7,628 bases of DNA from JBGOUJ01 sp041477005 (GTDB taxonomy: Bacteria; Acidobacteriota; Terriglobia; Bryobacterales; JACQDG01), in the NCBI GenBank assembly GCA_041477005.1, contig JBGOUJ010000385.1:1-7628 (forward strand), in the 5' to 3' direction. The notes under the pieces are model-generated. The model saw only the letters and a program-made list of their open reading frames with translations. It was not told where the DNA came from and did not search any database. The position numbers and the translations under genes are program-made. Below, piece after piece: positions 1 through 6,152 of the stretch (the first letter of the stretch is position 1; each line of letters opens with the position of its first letter).

Positions 1-692
1 AGATCATCAAAGAAATTATGGGCGTTGTGACGATTCCTGTGATGGCCAAGGCCCGCATCGGCCACTTTGCCGAAGCTCAGGTGCTGGAGGCCATCGGCGT
101 AGACTACATCGATGAAAGCGAAGTGCTCACGCCCGCGGATGAGGAGAACCACATCAGCAAGTGGGGCTACAAAGTGCCTTTTGTCTGCGGCGCGCGCAAC
201 CTCGGCGAGGCGCTGCGGCGCATCGCCGAAGGGGCGGCCATGATCCGCACCAAGGGCGAGGCGGGGTCGGGCAACATCGTCGAGGCCGTGCGCCACATGC
301 GGACCATCCAGAAAGAGATGAAGCAGCTTACGGTGCTCGGCAAGGAAGAGCTGGTTGCCGAGTCGAAGAAGCTGCAAGCGCCCTTGGAGCTGGTGGAGTA
401 CGCCGCCGAGCACGGCAAGCTGCCGGTGCCGAACTTCTCGGCCGGCGGCATTGCCACTCCCTCCGACGCGGCGCTGGTGATGCAACTGGGCGCCGAGGCC
501 ATCTTCGTCGGCTCGGGCATCTTCAAGAGCGAGGATCCCGAACGGCGGGCGCGGGCCATCGTGAAGGCAGCCACGCACTTCAACGACCCGCAGAAGCTGC
601 TCGAAGCGAGCGAGGAGCTCGGCGAGGCAATGCGCGGGCTGGATATCTCGAAGCTCGAGCCGAGCGAGCTGCTGCAGACCCGGGGGTGGTAG
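1..692 (+). CDS. pdxS: Pyridoxal 5'-phosphate synthase, lyase subunit PdxS (5'-truncated by window edge)
   Basis: PdxS condenses ribose 5-phosphate, glyceraldehyde 3-phosphate and ammonia into PLP as a cytosolic (beta/alpha)8 barrel that assembles into a dodecamer decorated with PdxT. The reading frame is already open at the left edge (first whole codon at base 3), so the true start lies outside. Diagnostic blocks seen are VMAKARIGH, DYIDESEVLTPADEE, VPFVCG, IRTKGEAGSGNIVEAVRHM and a C-terminal GSGIFKSEDP. The two active-site lysines, matching Lys81 and Lys149 of the Bacillus enzyme, are at bases 48-50 and 252-254; they are 68 residues apart, as in that enzyme. By that offset about 70 N-terminal residues are missing and the full protein would be about 294 residues, normal for the family. 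It ends in the usual RGW-type tail. pdxT follows on the same strand after an unusually long 197-base gap. Family assignment is secure. Confidence 0.98.
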   Translation, partial: IIKEIMGVVTIPVMAKARIGHFAEAQVLEAIGVDYIDESEVLTPADEENHISKWGYKVPFVCGARNLGEALRRIAEGAAMIRTKGEAGSGNIVEAVRHMRTIQKEMKQLTVLGKEELVAESKKLQAPLELVEYAAEHGKLPVPNFSAGGIATPSDAALVMQLGAEAIFVGSGIFKSEDPERRARAIVKAATHFNDPQKLLEASEELGEAMRGLDISKLEPSELLQTRGW

Positions 693-889
693 GAAAGAGC
701 AGAGCGAGAGAGGAGGTAGGGAGAGAGGAAAAGGCAGAGCGAGAGAGGAGAGAGGAGAAAGACGAGGGAGAGATCCGGAGAGGGGAGAGCCGAGAGGAGG
801 GACGCCGCGGGACGGGACGACGCCTATCTCTCCGCAGAGTTCTTGCCTCTCTCCCTCTCTCCCTCTCTCCCTCTGGCCCTATCGCGGCT
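693..889 (+). repeat. Low-complexity GA-rich then CT-rich intergenic tract between pdxS and pdxT
   Basis: The sense strand is almost pure purine from about 691 to 800. It includes a 17-base direct repeat (GCAGAGCGAGAGAGGAG at 699-715 and 734-750, 35 bases apart). It then switches to an uninterrupted 29-base pyrimidine run at 846-874 built of an 8-base unit (CCTCTCTC, three copies plus a partial). The purine block contains complements of the pyrimidine block (for example AGGGAGAGAGG at 718-728), so an RNA stem upstream of pdxT is possible. The frame continuous with pdxT stays open through the tract, but its product would be only Arg/Glu/Gly low-complexity sequence with no family match, so I do not extend pdxT into it. 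Whether it is regulatory or just replication-slippage expansion cannot be told from sequence alone. Confidence 0.8.
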
Positions 890-1474
890 ATGAAGATTGG
901 AGTGATGGCGGTGCAAGGGGACTTCGAGGCCCATGGGCGCGTGCTCGAGAAGCTGGGGGCCGAGACCGTCTACGTGCGCACGGCGGAACAGTTGCAGGGT
1001 CTCTGCGGGTTGATCATTCCTGGGGGGGAATCCACCACAATGCTCAAGGTTATGGAGGGAGAGGGGCTGTTTGAGGCCGTCCGGAGTTTCGCCGCGCGGC
1101 GGCCGCTGCTGGGGACCTGCGCTGGAGCCATACTCATGGCTCGGGAAGTTTCGCGGCCGCCGCAACGGTGCCTGGGGTTGCTCGATATCGCGATCGAGCG
1201 CAACGCTTACGGGCGGCAACTCGATAGCCACATCGCCCACGTCTCGCCCCCGCCTGCCTTCGCCGAGCGGGCCGGGGCGGGAGACCTCGAAACCGTCTTC
1301 ATTCGCGCGCCGATCATTCGGCGGGTCGGGCCGGACGTGAAGGTCCTGCTGCAGCACCAGAGAGATCCGATTCTGGTCGAGCACGGCCGCCATATGGCGG
1401 CCACTTTTCATCCGGAGCTGACCGCGGACACCCGTGTCCACAGCCTCTTCCTGCGCAAGGCGGGGGAACAGTGA
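890..1474 (+). CDS. pdxT: Pyridoxal 5'-phosphate synthase, glutaminase subunit PdxT
   Basis: PdxT is a class I glutamine amidotransferase that hydrolyses glutamine and channels ammonia into the PdxS barrel. Translation from the ATG at 890 gives 194 residues, the usual family length, beginning MKIGVMAVQGDFEAH. The oxyanion block LIIPGGESTTM is near residues 41-51. The nucleophile is Cys77 in LLGTCAGA (codon 1118-1120), followed by LGLLDIAIERNAYGRQ and VFIRAP. The His-Glu pair is His174 and Glu176 in FHPELT. All catalytic residues are therefore present. No Shine-Dalgarno is visible just before this ATG; the preceding bases are a CT tract and then GGCCCTATCGCGGCT. The same frame is open upstream to base 161, but only as a shadow of pdxS and low-complexity sequence. 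The stop overlaps the start of the phosphatase gene. Very probably co-transcribed with pdxS. Confidence 0.97.
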   Translation: MKIGVMAVQGDFEAHGRVLEKLGAETVYVRTAEQLQGLCGLIIPGGESTTMLKVMEGEGLFEAVRSFAARRPLLGTCAGAILMAREVSRPPQRCLGLLDIAIERNAYGRQLDSHIAHVSPPPAFAERAGAGDLETVFIRAPIIRRVGPDVKVLLQHQRDPILVEHGRHMAATFHPELTADTRVHSLFLRKAGEQ

Positions 1475-1887
1475 GCCCCGATTCGCCGGTCCGGGTGCTC
1501 TTTGTGTGCATCGGCAACTCCTGCCGGAGCCCCATGGCCGAAGTCATTGCCCACTATATGGGCGAGGGGGCGATCGAGGCATCGAGCGCCGGCCTCTTCC
1601 CTGCCGAGATCGTCCAGCCGGAAACGATCCAGGTGCTGGCCGAGAAGGGCTACAAGCTGGAACCGCGCGAGCCGCGAAGCATCATGCTGGTCGACCCCGC
1701 CGACATCGACCTGCTCATCAACATGAGCCCTTCCCCCATTTCCAAAATCGTCACCGGCTTTACCTGCGAGGAGATCCCCTGGCAGGTGCGGGACCCGATC
1801 GGGCAGTCGCTCGACGTCTACCGCAACGCCCGCGACCAGATCGAGAAGAGGGTGAGGGATCTGCTCAAGGATCTTCGCAAGCGGTAG
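1471..1887 (+). CDS. Low-molecular-weight protein tyrosine phosphatase / ArsC-like phosphatase
   Basis: A 138-residue cytosolic protein, starting at GTG 1471, which overlaps the pdxT stop (GTGA), with a G-rich stretch (GGGGGA at 1462-1467) as likely ribosome site. The family P-loop CX5R is seen as VCIGNSCRSPMAE, with nucleophile Cys13 and Arg19. The general-acid loop is RDPIG with Asp108-Pro109, followed by the helix VYRNARDQIEKRVRDLL, which resembles the ArsC branch of the superfamily. Thioredoxin-linked arsenate reductases need two further cysteines around residues 80-90; here that segment is LLINMSPSPISKI with no cysteine (the only others are Cys18 and Cys99), so arsenate reduction by that mechanism is unlikely. 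Phosphotyrosine or small phosphoester hydrolysis is the better guess; the substrate is unknown. Its coupling to pdxT may mean a link to PLP metabolism or only operon hitch-hiking. The stop codon lies inside the left end of the repeat element that follows. Confidence 0.9.
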   Translation: MSPDSPVRVLFVCIGNSCRSPMAEVIAHYMGEGAIEASSAGLFPAEIVQPETIQVLAEKGYKLEPREPRSIMLVDPADIDLLINMSPSPISKIVTGFTCEEIPWQVRDPIGQSLDVYRNARDQIEKRVRDLLKDLRKR

Positions 1888-2015
1888 CGTAGTGTCCAGG
1901 AATTAACTGGACAGCTTCGCCGATTCCACTTCGAAGCGAAACGGCATCCCTGCGAAAGCTGACCGGGGGTTAGGCGGTCTCCCGATTGACCAGTTATTTC
2001 CCGGACACTACACTA
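1885..2015. mobile_element. MITE-like element with 26-base inverted ends
   Basis: Bases 1889-1910 and 1990-2011 are inverted repeats matching at 20 of 22 positions; the left arm begins GTAGTGTCC and ends AACTGG. The match extends outward four more bases with one mismatch, so the arms run 1885-1910 and 1990-2015. About 79 bases lie between and contain no ORF. An inner pair, AGCTTCGC near 1913 and GCGAAAGCT near 1961, could add secondary structure. Length, long imperfect terminal repeats and lack of coding capacity fit a non-autonomous miniature element. I cannot name the parent IS family and see no convincing target duplication beyond TAG/CTAG-like bases at the edges. The left end supplies the TAG stop of the phosphatase gene, so insertion may have reset that gene's 3' end. 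An alternative is a structured RNA or terminator with a large loop. Confidence 0.6.
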
Positions 2016-2130
2016 GAGTTGCCAGTCCAAAATGGGTCTGGGTTTTCAATCACCAACTCACTTCCTGTGCGTGTGTAAATAATACCCGCTTGGGCTCTCC
2101 AGGGGGGATCATTCATGGCCGGACCGTGTG

Positions 2131-2286
2131 CCGCCGTACCGCCGCAGCGAAGTTGCTTCGGCAGCGCGGTCCTGCTGCCTGCCGATAGCAGAGCCCCCGG
2201 AAGGCTCGTCGTCGGGTGGGTACGTGAAGTACGTTTTGAAAGCCCGCGCGCCTCATTAGGCTTTTTCACCTACTACATCACGGCGT
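2131..2286 (-). pseudogene. Decayed TPR gene fragment, paralogous to the gene at 6153-7556
   Basis: This stretch aligns by eye, in the same orientation, with bases 7305-7473, which encode about residues 28-84 of the intact TPR protein. Shared runs include CAGCGAAG then TTGCTTCGGC (2144-2161), TAGCAGAGCCCC (2186-2197) and GGAAGGCTCGTCGT (2199-2212). Read on the minus strand in shifting frames it gives VKKPNEA (intact copy AKKFNEA), then YPPDDEPS (DHPNDEPS), then LCYRQA (LCYQQA), then FAAAVRR (FAEAVRR). Two adjacent in-frame TAG codons at 2275-2270 replace a Tyr-Arg pair. Single-base gaps near 2150 and 2248 and a net 10-base deletion near 2198 break the frame. It cannot make a protein. Homology beyond these limits is not clear to me on either side. 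It looks like the relic of a second, related TPR gene rather than a fresh duplication, since divergence is substantial. Confidence 0.75.
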
Positions 2287-2842
2287 TGGTGAACGACTAA
2301 GCCCCAAATTCGCGCAGCAATTTCCTTGGCGATGCTGCACAAACTCCCGGCAGTACCAGTTCTATTGCGTATTACTGCGGACCGCCGGCCTAGCGGCCAC
2401 GTGCAGGTAACCCCGGGCCCGGTTTTCTGTTGCCCTTCGAGTGGTCCGCCTGTTGCTCATCACTCGGCGCACTGGGCAACGCCGGCGGCCCACGGAGTAA
2501 CGGGAGAAGACACCGATGCAGACGCCATCCAAGCCATCGCATTCACCACCGACTGCCGCGTGCCATCCCGATCCGACGACGACGGCTCGGAAGCGGATGG
2601 GCGTGCGGCCACGCTTCGCAATTTGACTCTTTCGCGCACCGGCCAGGCGACGACCATCTTCGCCAACGCTGCCTGGATTTTACTTTGCGCGCTACCTCGG
2701 CCCCGAACCGGCGCACAGCGAGGTGCTTGCTGCTATTCTTCCTCCGAGACATACTGGAGCGCGTAGTTCGAGATGTTGGCAGAACAACCGGCCTGGTTTT
2801 GGCCGTATTTTCAGCCCCTTACCCGCTAAAGCCTGGTACTAA
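2287..2842. other. Unassigned, apparently non-coding stretch
   Basis: About 550 bases with no recognisable gene. Two overlapping plus-strand frames stay open (2326-2766 and 2430-2858), but their translations are Arg/Pro/His/Ala-rich and match no family I know. Neither is preceded by a convincing ribosome site. Minus-strand frames are equally featureless. The base composition is GC-rich and could be eroded coding DNA, in keeping with the pseudogene next to it. A small ORF with a good ribosome site is listed separately. Confidence 0.5.
2516..2626 (+). CDS. Possible small ORF, 36 residues
   Basis: ATG at 2516 is preceded by GGGAGAAG, eight to nine bases upstream, the clearest Shine-Dalgarno-like motif in this intergenic block. 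The frame runs 36 codons to TGA at 2624-2626. The product starts MQTPSKPSHSPPTAAC and ends RKRMGVRPRFAI: Pro/Ser/Thr-rich, then basic, with no membrane segment. I do not recognise it. After the stop the same frame is open again for about 190 bases, which could mean an eroded longer gene. It may well be chance. Confidence 0.2.
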   Translation: MQTPSKPSHSPPTAACHPDPTTTARKRMGVRPRFAI

Positions 2843-2877
2843 GTGCATCGCTCCCTGAAAAAGGTACTCCTTGTCCA

Positions 2878-2906
2878 TTGGAAGGTCCTCTGGAATCGGT
2901 CATACT
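2878..2906 (+). promoter_or_regulatory. Possible sigma70-type promoter for the GGDEF-EAL gene
   Basis: TTGGAA at 2878-2883 and CATACT at 2901-2906 are separated by 17 bases, a fair match to the -35/-10 consensus. Transcription would start about 10 bases before the ATG at 2924, leaving almost no leader; that would fit the lack of a Shine-Dalgarno there. Pattern matching only, in GC-rich DNA where the consensus may differ. Confidence 0.25.
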
Positions 2907-2923
2907 TATCTCGCGTAGTTACG

Positions 2924-5900
2924 ATGGAGACCTTCAGCGAGCAGCGATCTTCTTCCAAGTCCATCTGGAGATGGGGGGCGGCGGCGTCCGCTTTGTTCGT
3001 TGTTCTTTGGTCCTGTTGGATCGCCCTGGCGGCGTCCAGGCAGCGGAGGTCCTGGGCTGAAAACCAGGAGATGCTGAGCCTCCTGATACGATTGAGCCAG
3101 TCGCTGCAGTCATTGGAAAAGTCGTGGCCGGAAAGCAGTGGCGGCGCTGCCCAAGAGGATCGCTGGCGCCAGGCCTACGAAGATTGTCGCGCCACGCTGC
3201 AGGATCTTGGCCGGATCCATCCTGACGCTCCGTGGTTGCATGACCCCCTGGGGAAAATTCAAGCGGCGGTCAACCGAATGGACGAAGCCCGCTCTCGGGC
3301 CTGGTCCGAGGTTGGAAGCCGCCAGGACCTGGAGAAAGTCTTCCGCGAGCAAAGCACTCAAGCTCGCACGGGATTGGACGCTGCGTTGGAGCTGGCGCCA
3401 CGGCAGCTCGACAATGCCGTCTCGGGAATGGAGGATAGCTGGCGAAGAATGCCCCTGATTGCCGCGCTGTGCTCCCTGATGGCCATTGCCATGGCCTACG
3501 CGGTCTCCTTGCACGAGCGCATTTTCGTGCAGCAGAAGGATGTCGAGGAGGCTTTGCGGAGCAGCCAGGAGCGGTACTGTGAGCTCTTCGAAAACGCCAA
3601 CGACATTATTTACACAGCGGATCTCGACGACAACATAACGTCGCTCAACAAAGTGGGCGAGCAGGTTCTCGGCTATGGCCGTGAAGAAAGCCTCAATCTT
3701 TTCCAGATCCTGGAGCCGGCGCAGGCCGAATTGTCGCGCCGCATGACCGAGCGCAAGCTGGAACGAAAGGAAGGGACCCGGTACGAGCTGGTGGTAAAGG
3801 CCAAGGATGGCCGGAACGTGCCGCTGGAGCTCAGCACCCGTCTGATTTACGAAGAGGGAAAGCCTGTGGGGATTCAAGGAATCGCCCGGGACATGACGGA
3901 GCGCAAGCAGGCTGAGAACGCGCTCCGGGAGAGTGAAGAACGCTTCCGATTAATTGCAGAGACCATCGTCGAGGTCTTTTGGATAACCGACGTCGAAATC
4001 CGAACAATGTACTACATCAGCCCGGCTTACGAGCGCGTTTGGGGACGTACCCGGCAGAGTCTCTACGAAAAGCCGCGATCTTTTCTCGACGCCATCCACC
4101 CGGATGACCTGGGCGGGACGATTGCCTACATCGAGCCTGCGCTGGCAACGGCGCAGCCGCTTGACCACGAATATCGGATTATCCGGCCCGACGGATCGCT
4201 GCGGTGGATTTGGAATCGCGGATTCCCTGTCCGGAGCGAAACCGGGCAGGTCACCCGCTACGTCGGCATCGCCAAGGACATTACCGAGCGCAAGCAGGCC
4301 GAGGAAGCCCTGCGCGAGAGCGAGGAACGATATGCTCTGGCCGTTCGTGGCGCGAACGACGGCCTGTGGGATTGGGATCTCAAGACCGGCAAGATCTATT
4401 ACTCACCCCGCTGGAAGGCTATGCTGGCCTACGGCGACGCCGAAATCGGGGAGAGTCCGGAGGAATGGTTTGGCCGCGTGCATCCGGAAGACCTGGACCG
4501 TTTGAAAGCGGAAATCAACCTTCACCTCGAAGGGGTCAAGCCGCATTTCGAAATGGAGCATCGGATGCTCCACAAAGACGGACACTACATGTGGATGCTC
4601 AGCCGGGGACTGGCGACCCAGGATGGGGCGGGCCGGCCGCTGCGCATGGCTGGCTCACAAACCGACATCACCGACCGTAAACTGGCCGAGGAGCGCCTTT
4701 TCCATGACGCCTTTTGTGATGCGCTGACCGGACTGCCGAACCGCGCGCTGCTGATGGAGCGGCTGGAGCGGGCTATGGCGCGGACCAAACGGAACCCCGC
4801 ACATCTCTTCGCTGTACTGTTTCTGGATCTGGATCGCTTCAAAGTGATCAACGACAGCTTGGGGCACGTTATTGGCGACGAGTTGCTGGTCGCGATGGCC
4901 CGGCGGCTGGAATGCTGCCTGCGACCCGACGACACGCTGGCCCGGCTGGGGGGAGACGAGTTCGTTGTCCTCACGGGCGACCTCGAGAGTCTCGACGGCG
5001 CGTGCCAGCTTGCCGAGCGGATTCAGAAAGAAGTCCAGGCGCCTTTCCTCCTGGAGGGGCAGGATGTTTTCACAACCGTGAGCATCGGCATCGCCTCGAG
5101 TTCGTCCGGCCTCAACCAACCTCGGGACCTCCTGCGAGACGCCGACACGGCGATGTATCGGGCCAAGGCTCGGGGGAAAGCCCGCTACGAAGTGTTTCAC
5201 ATCGCCATGCATCAGCAGGCAGTGGAAAGTCTGCAACTGGAGATCGACCTGCGAAAAGCAGTGGAGCGGCAGGAGTTCAGAGTCCACTATCAATCCATCG
5301 TCCAGGCGGAAACCGGAGAGATCAGCGGCGTCGAGGCCTTGGTGCGGTGGGAGCACCCATCGCGAGGCCTGCTGGCTCCGGCGCAGTTCCTACCGGTCGC
5401 CGAAGAAATCGGACTGATGGTGCCGATCGGCGAGTGGGTGCTGCGAACGGCCTGCGCCCAAAACAAAGCGTGGCAGGAAGCGGGTCTGCTGCCTGTGCGC
5501 GTGGCTGTGAACTTGTCTCCCAGTCAGTTCAAGCAGCGAAACCTGGTCGAAACAGTGGAAGCGGTGTTGCAGCAAACCGGCCTGGACCCGCGCTCGCTGG
5601 AACTCGAACTGAGTGAAAACATCGTCTTCAGCAGCGCGCCGGCTACCGTCGATCCCCTGACGCGGCTGACCCGGTTGGGCACGCGATTTTCTGTGGATGA
5701 TTTCGGGCTGGTCCATTCCTCGCTGCGCTGCCTGCTCCGGTTCCCGATCGCTACCCTTAAGATTGACCAATCCTTCATTCGGGACCTTTTTGTCGCTCCG
5801 CATGGGACCATGGTAGTCAAGGCGCTGATCGACTTGGGTCACAGCCTGAAGATGAACGTCGTGGCAGAGGGGGTGGAGACGGAGGAACAGGCGGCATTTC

Positions 5901-6037
5901 TGGGAGCCCACGGCTGTGACGAGATACAGGGATACTTTTTCGGCAAGCCGGTTCCGGCGGATCAGATGGCAAGGCTGCTGGCGCAGCCGCTCAGCCCGAC
6001 TTCCCACGCGCACGTGCCGGTTTTGGCTTCAGCCTAA
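2924..6037 (+). CDS. Membrane-bound PAS-PAS-PAS-GGDEF-EAL c-di-GMP signalling protein
   Basis: A 1037-residue protein predicted to synthesise and/or hydrolyse cyclic di-GMP at the inner membrane. From the ATG at 2924: membrane helix at about residues 14-36, a mostly helical periplasmic segment (about 37-176), a second membrane helix (about 177-197), three PAS domains (about 213-331, 335-460, 463-586) joined by near-identical DITERKQAEEALRESEER linkers, GGDEF (about 588-760) and EAL (about 785-1025). GGDEF is intact: LDLDRFKVINDSLGH, RLGGDEF (GGDEF 676-680) and an RxxD inhibitory site (Arg667, Asp670) at the canonical spacing. EAL shows EALVRWEHP (804-806), VAVNLSPSQF, VDDFG (Asp925, Asp926), LKIDQSF, VAEGVE and IQGYFFGKP, but loop 6 after DDFG reads LVHSS instead of the usual TGYSS, which may weaken phosphodiesterase activity. 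The frame also opens at GTG 2843, adding 27 residues; ATG is preferred because it places a short cytosolic tail before the first helix. Neither start has a strong ribosome site. The ligands of the PAS domains cannot be told. Monocistronic by layout. Confidence 0.95.
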   Translation: METFSEQRSSSKSIWRWGAAASALFVVLWSCWIALAASRQRRSWAENQEMLSLLIRLSQSLQSLEKSWPESSGGAAQEDRWRQAYEDCRATLQDLGRIHPDAPWLHDPLGKIQAAVNRMDEARSRAWSEVGSRQDLEKVFREQSTQARTGLDAALELAPRQLDNAVSGMEDSWRRMPLIAALCSLMAIAMAYAVSLHERIFVQQKDVEEALRSSQERYCELFENANDIIYTADLDDNITSLNKVGEQVLGYGREESLNLFQILEPAQAELSRRMTERKLERKEGTRYELVVKAKDGRNVPLELSTRLIYEEGKPVGIQGIARDMTERKQAENALRESEERFRLIAETIVEVFWITDVEIRTMYYISPAYERVWGRTRQSLYEKPRSFLDAIHPDDLGGTIAYIEPALATAQPLDHEYRIIRPDGSLRWIWNRGFPVRSETGQVTRYVGIAKDITERKQAEEALRESEERYALAVRGANDGLWDWDLKTGKIYYSPRWKAMLAYGDAEIGESPEEWFGRVHPEDLDRLKAEINLHLEGVKPHFEMEHRMLHKDGHYMWMLSRGLATQDGAGRPLRMAGSQTDITDRKLAEERLFHDAFCDALTGLPNRALLMERLERAMARTKRNPAHLFAVLFLDLDRFKVINDSLGHVIGDELLVAMARRLECCLRPDDTLARLGGDEFVVLTGDLESLDGACQLAERIQKEVQAPFLLEGQDVFTTVSIGIASSSSGLNQPRDLLRDADTAMYRAKARGKARYEVFHIAMHQQAVESLQLEIDLRKAVERQEFRVHYQSIVQAETGEISGVEALVRWEHPSRGLLAPAQFLPVAEEIGLMVPIGEWVLRTACAQNKAWQEAGLLPVRVAVNLSPSQFKQRNLVETVEAVLQQTGLDPRSLELELSENIVFSSAPATVDPLTRLTRLGTRFSVDDFGLVHSSLRCLLRFPIATLKIDQSFIRDLFVAPHGTMVVKALIDLGHSLKMNVVAEGVETEEQAAFLGAHGCDEIQGYFFGKPVPADQMARLLAQPLSPTSHAHVPVLASA

Positions 6038-6067
6038 CCGGGGACTTCACCGTTAGAAGTACGCAGG

Positions 6068-6140
6068 TTCCGAGCCGCGACCGTAAGGGAGCGGTTTCCC
6101 GTAAAGCCGGAAACCGCTCCCTTAGGACCGCGGCTCGGAA
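6068..6140. repeat. Long intergenic palindrome (32-base arms, 9-base loop)
   Basis: Arms 6068-6099 and 6109-6140 pair at 29 of 32 positions, with all three mismatches grouped in a 4-base internal bulge (ACCG against its partner) and a loop at 6100-6108. The inner 16 bases (TAAGGGAGCGGTTTCC) and outer 12 bases (TTCCGAGCCGCG) pair perfectly. It lies between the convergent stops at 6037 and 6153. There is no T-run on either side, so it is not a textbook intrinsic terminator, though so stable a hairpin could stop or protect both transcripts. A dispersed intergenic palindromic repeat is an equally good reading. Confidence 0.85.
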
Positions 6141-6152
6141 AAGGGGCCGGTC

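Noticed and set aside
161..889. Open frame that would extend PdxT upstream to base 161
   Set aside because: It overlaps pdxS in another frame and then runs through low-complexity GA/CT DNA. PdxT from ATG 890 already has full family length.
1471..1887. Calling the phosphatase an arsenate reductase (arsC)
   Set aside because: It lacks the two resolving cysteines of thioredoxin-linked ArsC, and no ars regulator or transporter is nearby.
1960..1985. GTTAGGC resembling an integron attC core site
   Set aside because: The partner inverse core and the characteristic paired inner boxes are missing; the motif lies inside the MITE-like element.
1994..2269. 91-residue minus-strand ORF
   Set aside because: Its PTTSLPG-type segments are an out-of-frame reading of the TPR relic, and it begins inside the relic and ends in the MITE-like arm.
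2789..2811. CGGCC-loop-GGCCG followed by TATTTT, terminator-like
   Set aside because: Only a 5-base stem, short impure T-run, and no intact upstream gene for it to terminate.
3110..3877. 255-residue minus-strand ORF within the PAS-GGDEF-EAL gene
   Set aside because: Shadow frame of a clearly real gene; no motifs. The same applies to the minus ORFs at 4655-5356 and 5390-6013.
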